From NCBI GenBank assembly GCA_035716845.1, contig DASTJE010000032.1:1-9132 (forward strand): a stretch of DNA of 9,132 nt, written 5' to 3'. The DNA is from CADEEN01 sp035716845. GTDB lineage: Bacteria; Pseudomonadota; Gammaproteobacteria; Burkholderiales; Burkholderiaceae_C. This document shows, piece after piece, positions 6,033 to 9,132 of the stretch. Every line of letters starts with the position of its first letter. Position 1 is the first letter of the stretch. Below the pieces are notes generated by a model, which saw only the letters and a list, made by a program, of their open reading frames with translations, was not told the DNA's origin and searched no databases. A program made the translations under genes and the position numbers.

Positions 6033-8042
6033 ATGACAATCCAGGAAGGCGACCTGCTGTGGACCCCGAGCCCGGCGCTCGTGCAGACGTCGCAGCTGGC
6101 CCGGTTCATGCACTGGCTGCGCGAGCACCGCAGCCTGGACTTCGCCGACTACGCCGCGCTGTGGCAATGGTCGGTCGACTTCGTGGAGGACTTCTGGGAC
6201 GCGCTGTGGCAGTACTTCGAGATCGACTCGTCCGCGCCGTACACGAGTGTGCTGAACGAGCGAGTGATGCCCGGTGCGGTGTGGTTCCCCGGTGCAAGGG
6301 TGAACTTCGCCAAGCACATGCTTCGAAAGGGTCAGCGCGGGCGACCGGCCATCCACCATCGCAGCGAGATTCGCCTGCCCACAACCCTGAACTGGGAGCA
6401 TCTGCGTGACCAGGTGGCCACGCTGGCCGAGGCCATGCACCGCATGGGCATCCGACCCGGAGACCGCGTGGTCTCGACCCTCCCGAACACGCCGGAGGCC
6501 GTGGTTGCGCTGCTGGCCACCACCGCGATCGGTGCCGTCTGGTCCGCGTGCTCGCCCGACTTCGGCGCGCGCAGCATCCTCGAACGCTTTCAGCAGATCG
6601 AGCCCCGGCTTCTGTTCGCGGTGGACGGCTACCGCTTTGGGGGCAAGGACTACGACCGCCGCGGCGAACTGGCGCAACTCGTGGAAGGCCTGCCAACGCT
6701 GGAGAACCTGGTCTTCCTGCCCGACCTCGACCCGGCCGCGCCAAGGCCGACGCCGCGCGCGCGCCTGTGGTCCGAGGTGATGAGCGAACGGGCGTTGCGG
6801 CATGAGGACTTCCACTACGAGGACGTGGAGTTCTCGCACCCGCTGTGGATCCTGTATTCCTCGGGCACGACCGGCCTGCCGAAGGCGATCACGCACAGCC
6901 ACGGCGGCATGACACTCGAAACCCACAAGGTCATCGCCTTCCACGCCAACCAGACGCCGGACTCGTGCCTGTTCTTCTACACGACCACCGGTTGGATGAT
7001 GTTCAACTTCATGGTCATGGGGCTGTGCCAGGGCGGGCGCATCGTGCTGTACGACGGCAACCCGCTGGCGCCCGATGTCGAGCGGTTGTGGCAACTCGCG
7101 GCCGAACATCGCGTGACGATGTTCGGCGCCAGCCCGACCTTCGTGCAGATGATGATGAAGGCCGGCGTGCGGCCGGCACAGAAGTACGACCTGTCTGCAC
7201 TGCGGTCGGTGCTTCTGGGGGGGGCACCTGCGTCCCCGGAGACCTTCGAGTGGTTCTATCGCGAGGTCAAGCAGGACCTCTGGGTGACCTCGCAGAGTGG
7301 CGGCACCGACGTCTGTTCGGCCTTCGTCGGCGCTTCGCCCACGCTGCCGGTGTACGCCGGCGAGATCCAGACGCGGCTGCTCGGCGTCGATGCCCACGCG
7401 CTGGACGACGACGGGCAGCCGCTGATCGACAGCGTCGGCGAACTGGTGATCCGCAAGCCGATGCCGTCGATGCCGTTGTATTTCTGGGGCGACACCGACC
7501 ATCGGCGCTACCGCGAGAGCTACTTCGACGTCTACCCTGGCCAGTGGCGACACGGCGACTTCTTCAAGGTCAACGAGCGCGGCGGCTGCTACATCTACGG
7601 CCGCTCCGACTCGACGCTCAACCGCGCCGGTGTTCGCATCGGCACGGCCGAGATCTACCGCATCGTCGAGAACGTCGAGGGCGTGCAGGACAGCCTGGTG
7701 GTCAATCTCGATCTGCCGGGCGGCAAGTTCTTCATGCCGATGTTCGTCGTCGCCAAGCCGGGCCATGCGCTCGACGCCGCGATGCAGGCGCGCATCACGC
7801 GGGCGCTGCGCACCCAGGGCTCGCCGCGCCACGTGCCGGACCGCTTCTACGCGATCGACGCGGTGCCCTACACGCTCACCGGCAAGAAGCTGGAAGTGCC
7901 AGTGCGCAAGATCCTGCTGGGCGCGGCGCCGGAGAAGGTGGCCAGCCGAGACGCGATGATGAATCCGGCCGCGCTGCAGTACTTCGTGGACTTCAAGGGC
8001 GAAGTCGCGCGTTGGCTCGAGGGTGACGGGCGGCTCGGCTGA
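6033..8042 (+). CDS. Acetoacetyl-CoA synthetase-family beta-ketoacid CoA ligase
   Basis: A 669-residue AMP-forming ligase (ANL superfamily) of the acetoacetyl-CoA synthetase type, at about the family's usual length. The N-terminal ACAS-type region contains WFPGARVNFAKHML. The phosphate loop is YSSGTTGLPK (275-284). The substrate-region motif TTTGWMMFNF (W321, F324, F326) and GGTD follow, then the C-terminal hinge GRSDSTLNRAGVRIGTAEIY (from 523) and the adenylation lysine in LTGKK (K618). It activates a 3-oxo acid with ATP and CoA through an acyl-adenylate. Acetoacetate is the family's usual substrate, but as I recall the family, TGWMMWNW is the common reading where this protein has MMFNF, so a larger beta-keto acid is possible. 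Aryl-substituted beta-keto acids such as benzoylacetate are activated by relatives in anaerobic ethylbenzene degraders. The ATG has CGGAG at 6021-6025 and lies 23 bp after the hydrolase. It is the last gene of the operon. Confidence 0.92.
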   Translation: MTIQEGDLLWTPSPALVQTSQLARFMHWLREHRSLDFADYAALWQWSVDFVEDFWDALWQYFEIDSSAPYTSVLNERVMPGAVWFPGARVNFAKHMLRKGQRGRPAIHHRSEIRLPTTLNWEHLRDQVATLAEAMHRMGIRPGDRVVSTLPNTPEAVVALLATTAIGAVWSACSPDFGARSILERFQQIEPRLLFAVDGYRFGGKDYDRRGELAQLVEGLPTLENLVFLPDLDPAAPRPTPRARLWSEVMSERALRHEDFHYEDVEFSHPLWILYSSGTTGLPKAITHSHGGMTLETHKVIAFHANQTPDSCLFFYTTTGWMMFNFMVMGLCQGGRIVLYDGNPLAPDVERLWQLAAEHRVTMFGASPTFVQMMMKAGVRPAQKYDLSALRSVLLGGAPASPETFEWFYREVKQDLWVTSQSGGTDVCSAFVGASPTLPVYAGEIQTRLLGVDAHALDDDGQPLIDSVGELVIRKPMPSMPLYFWGDTDHRRYRESYFDVYPGQWRHGDFFKVNERGGCYIYGRSDSTLNRAGVRIGTAEIYRIVENVEGVQDSLVVNLDLPGGKFFMPMFVVAKPGHALDAAMQARITRALRTQGSPRHVPDRFYAIDAVPYTLTGKKLEVPVRKILLGAAPEKVASRDAMMNPAALQYFVDFKGEVARWLEGDGRLG

Positions 8043-8067
8043 GGTCCGGGTGGGGGCTTCAGCCGAG
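8034..8067. terminator. Candidate bidirectional stem-loop in the convergent gap
   Basis: CTCGGCTGA (8034-8042, including the ligase stop codon) and TCAGCCGAG (8059-8067) form a perfect 9-bp inverted repeat with a 16-base loop. It lies between two convergent genes, where a shared terminator is expected. There is no T-tract on either side, so it is not a classical Rho-independent terminator. It could instead be a 3'-end stabilising hairpin or chance in GC-rich DNA. Confidence 0.4.
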
Positions 8068-8084
8068 GTCGCCCGGCGGCCTGC

Positions 8085-9131
8085 TCACATGCGAAACGCG
8101 CCGTAGGCGCTCGGCTGGGCCGGCGTGCGGCCGGCGATGTCGAGCAACTGGGCCAGCACGCTGCGCGTTTGCTCGGGCTCGACGACGGCGTCGCACCACA
8201 GGTGGCGTGCCCAATTCAGGGGGTTGGCCTCGTCGTCGGGCGCATCTGGCGAAGCGGCGGCGCGCGCGTTGGGCCACATCAGCAATGCGTTGGGCTTGAA
8301 GGCGCGCCCGCACAGCGCATGATAGGCGGCGCCATGGGCCTGGCCGACGATGACGGTGAACTTGGGTACGTCGGCGTTGGCGGCCGCGTTGAGCAGCTTG
8401 GCGCCGTGCCGGCCGATGCCGCCCTGACCCGTTTCGTCGCTGTCGGCGAAGCCGGGTGAATCGACCAGGAAGACGAGCGGGATGTCGCGCTGGCCGCACA
8501 GTTCGACGAAGTGTGCGCCCTTGGCGCTGGCCTGGGCCGTGAGCGCGCCGCAGCCCATCACGATGCCGACCTCCAGGCCTTCGATGCGGGCGAACGCGCA
8601 CCGCAACGTGTCGCCGTGCAGGGGCTTGAACTCCTGGATAAGGCTGCCATCGACCAGGCGCGCGAGGATCTCGCGGCCGTCGGCCGCGTCTTCACCGCCC
8701 AGCCGCGCCAAGCCGCGGAGTTCGGCAGGCGGATACATCGGCGCTTCGGCGGCGGTGCGCGTCCAGCGCAGCGGCGCCGGCTCGCCCAGGTGGCGCACGA
8801 TGCGGCGCGTGATGGCGAGCGCATCGGCGTCGTCGTCGGCCAGATGGTCGGCCACGCCACTCACGCTGCTGTGCATCAGTGCGCCCCCCAGTGCCTCCGA
8901 GTCGATCACCTCGCCGGTGGCGGCATACACCAGCTGCGGGCTGCCCAGGAACATCGCGCCCTGGTTGCGCACGATCACCAGTTCGTCGCACAGCGCCGGG
9001 ATGTAGGCGCCGCCGGCCGTCGAAGGGCCGAAGACGAGGGCGATCTGCGCGATCCCCTCGGACGACATCTTGACCTGGTTGTACATCACCGATCCGCCCT
9101 GGCCATCGTCGGGGAAGATGTTGGCCAGGTC
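8085..9131 (-). CDS. Biotin-dependent carboxyltransferase subunit, methylcrotonyl-CoA carboxylase beta-like (C-terminal part, divergent)
   Basis: The last 348 residues of a gene that enters from the right edge. The frame is open to the window end with DLANIFPDDGQGGSVMYNQV, so apparent starts at 9086-9089 are internal. The N-terminal carboxyltransferase part looks like MCC beta: GPSTAGGAYIPALCDE (acyl-CoA oxyanion loop), VRNQGAMFLGSP, VSGVADHLADDD and KGAHFVELCGQRDIPLVFL; the protein ends in AYGAFRM, as MCC beta subunits do. The C-terminal part departs from the family. DSPGFADS stands where MCC has NITGFMVG. GQAHGAAYHALCGRA (8298-8345) replaces the GGSFGAGNYGMCGRA type. After WPNAR only 12 residues, AAASPDAPDDEA, precede NPLNWARHLW, whereas MCC beta has a much longer segment with VMGGEQAA. 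It probably carboxylates, or once carboxylated, a branched enoyl- or acyl-CoA such as methylcrotonyl- or geranyl-CoA. No stop or frameshift is seen. No biotin-carboxylase subunit is in the window. Confidence 0.85.
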   Translation of the reverse strand, partial: DLANIFPDDGQGGSVMYNQVKMSSEGIAQIALVFGPSTAGGAYIPALCDELVIVRNQGAMFLGSPQLVYAATGEVIDSEALGGALMHSSVSGVADHLADDDADALAITRRIVRHLGEPAPLRWTRTAAEAPMYPPAELRGLARLGGEDAADGREILARLVDGSLIQEFKPLHGDTLRCAFARIEGLEVGIVMGCGALTAQASAKGAHFVELCGQRDIPLVFLVDSPGFADSDETGQGGIGRHGAKLLNAAANADVPKFTVIVGQAHGAAYHALCGRAFKPNALLMWPNARAAASPDAPDDEANPLNWARHLWCDAVVEPEQTRSVLAQLLDIAGRTPAQPSAYGAFRM

Positions 9132-9132
9132 G

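Noticed and set aside
5757..7832. A 691-codon open frame on the minus strand
   Set aside because: It lies wholly antisense to the hydrolase end and the ligase, has a low-complexity His/Arg/Val-rich translation, and shows no family motif. It is a GC-rich shadow frame.
8085..9089. Treating the carboxyltransferase as complete, starting at 9086-9089
   Set aside because: The frame continues to the window edge with family-like sequence (NIFPDDGQGG), and a carboxyltransferase subunit should be over 500 residues, so the gene is cut by the window.
1..9132. Toxin-antitoxin, phage defence, CRISPR or mobile-element genes
   Set aside because: Every substantial conserved frame is a metabolic enzyme or a known enzyme partner, and no direct-repeat array or transposase was seen.

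Overview
This is a GC-rich window, roughly two thirds G+C or more by eye. It is tightly packed with catabolic genes, and short or overlapping gene junctions suggest operons. Codon use, protein style and gene content suggest a proteobacterium, most likely a betaproteobacterium of the Burkholderiales. That assignment is an impression from the sequence, not a search result. No RNA gene, mobile element, CRISPR array or phage gene is visible.

Layout: (1) Positions 1-1057, minus strand, hold a short-chain dehydrogenase (SDR) followed after 19 bp by the first 93 codons of a CoA-binding-domain protein of the ADP-forming acyl-CoA synthetase type, which runs off the left edge. (2) Positions 1058-1216 are a divergent promoter region with a palindrome, CAAAC-N4-GTTTG, next to the SDR ribosome binding site. 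It has the form of a TetR-family (PsrA-like) fatty-acid-responsive operator. (3) Positions 1217-8042, plus strand, form one likely operon: a double-length fused acyl-CoA dehydrogenase, a DUF35 zinc-ribbon/OB protein, a thiolase-fold protein lacking the usual nucleophilic cysteine, an alpha/beta hydrolase, and an acetoacetyl-CoA synthetase-family ligase. Two junctions overlap by 4 bp (ATGA and GTGA). (4) Positions 8043-8084 are a short convergent gap with a 9-bp stem-loop. (5) Positions 8085-9131, minus strand, hold the C-terminal 348 residues of a biotin-dependent carboxyltransferase resembling methylcrotonyl-CoA carboxylase beta, with an unusual, shortened C-terminal region.

How the genes may work together (inference): the set looks like a CoA-thioester degradation pathway for a branched or bulky carboxylic acid, such as an isoprenoid, a steroid-like side chain or an aryl-alkyl acid. 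The fused dehydrogenase would introduce a double bond and a hydratase not present here would add water. The DUF35/thiolase-like pair could then cleave by retro-aldol chemistry, as Ltp2-ChsH2(DUF35) does in steroid side-chain degradation. The SDR could oxidise an alcohol, the hydrolase could open an ester, thioester or beta-diketone, and the ligase could activate a beta-keto acid. The true substrate cannot be read from the sequence.

The most unusual points are the fused dehydrogenase with complementary half-sites for one FAD, the Cys-less thiolase coupled to DUF35, the ligase with Trp-to-Phe changes in its acyl-pocket region, and the carboxyltransferase with an apparent in-frame deletion of about 30-45 residues.
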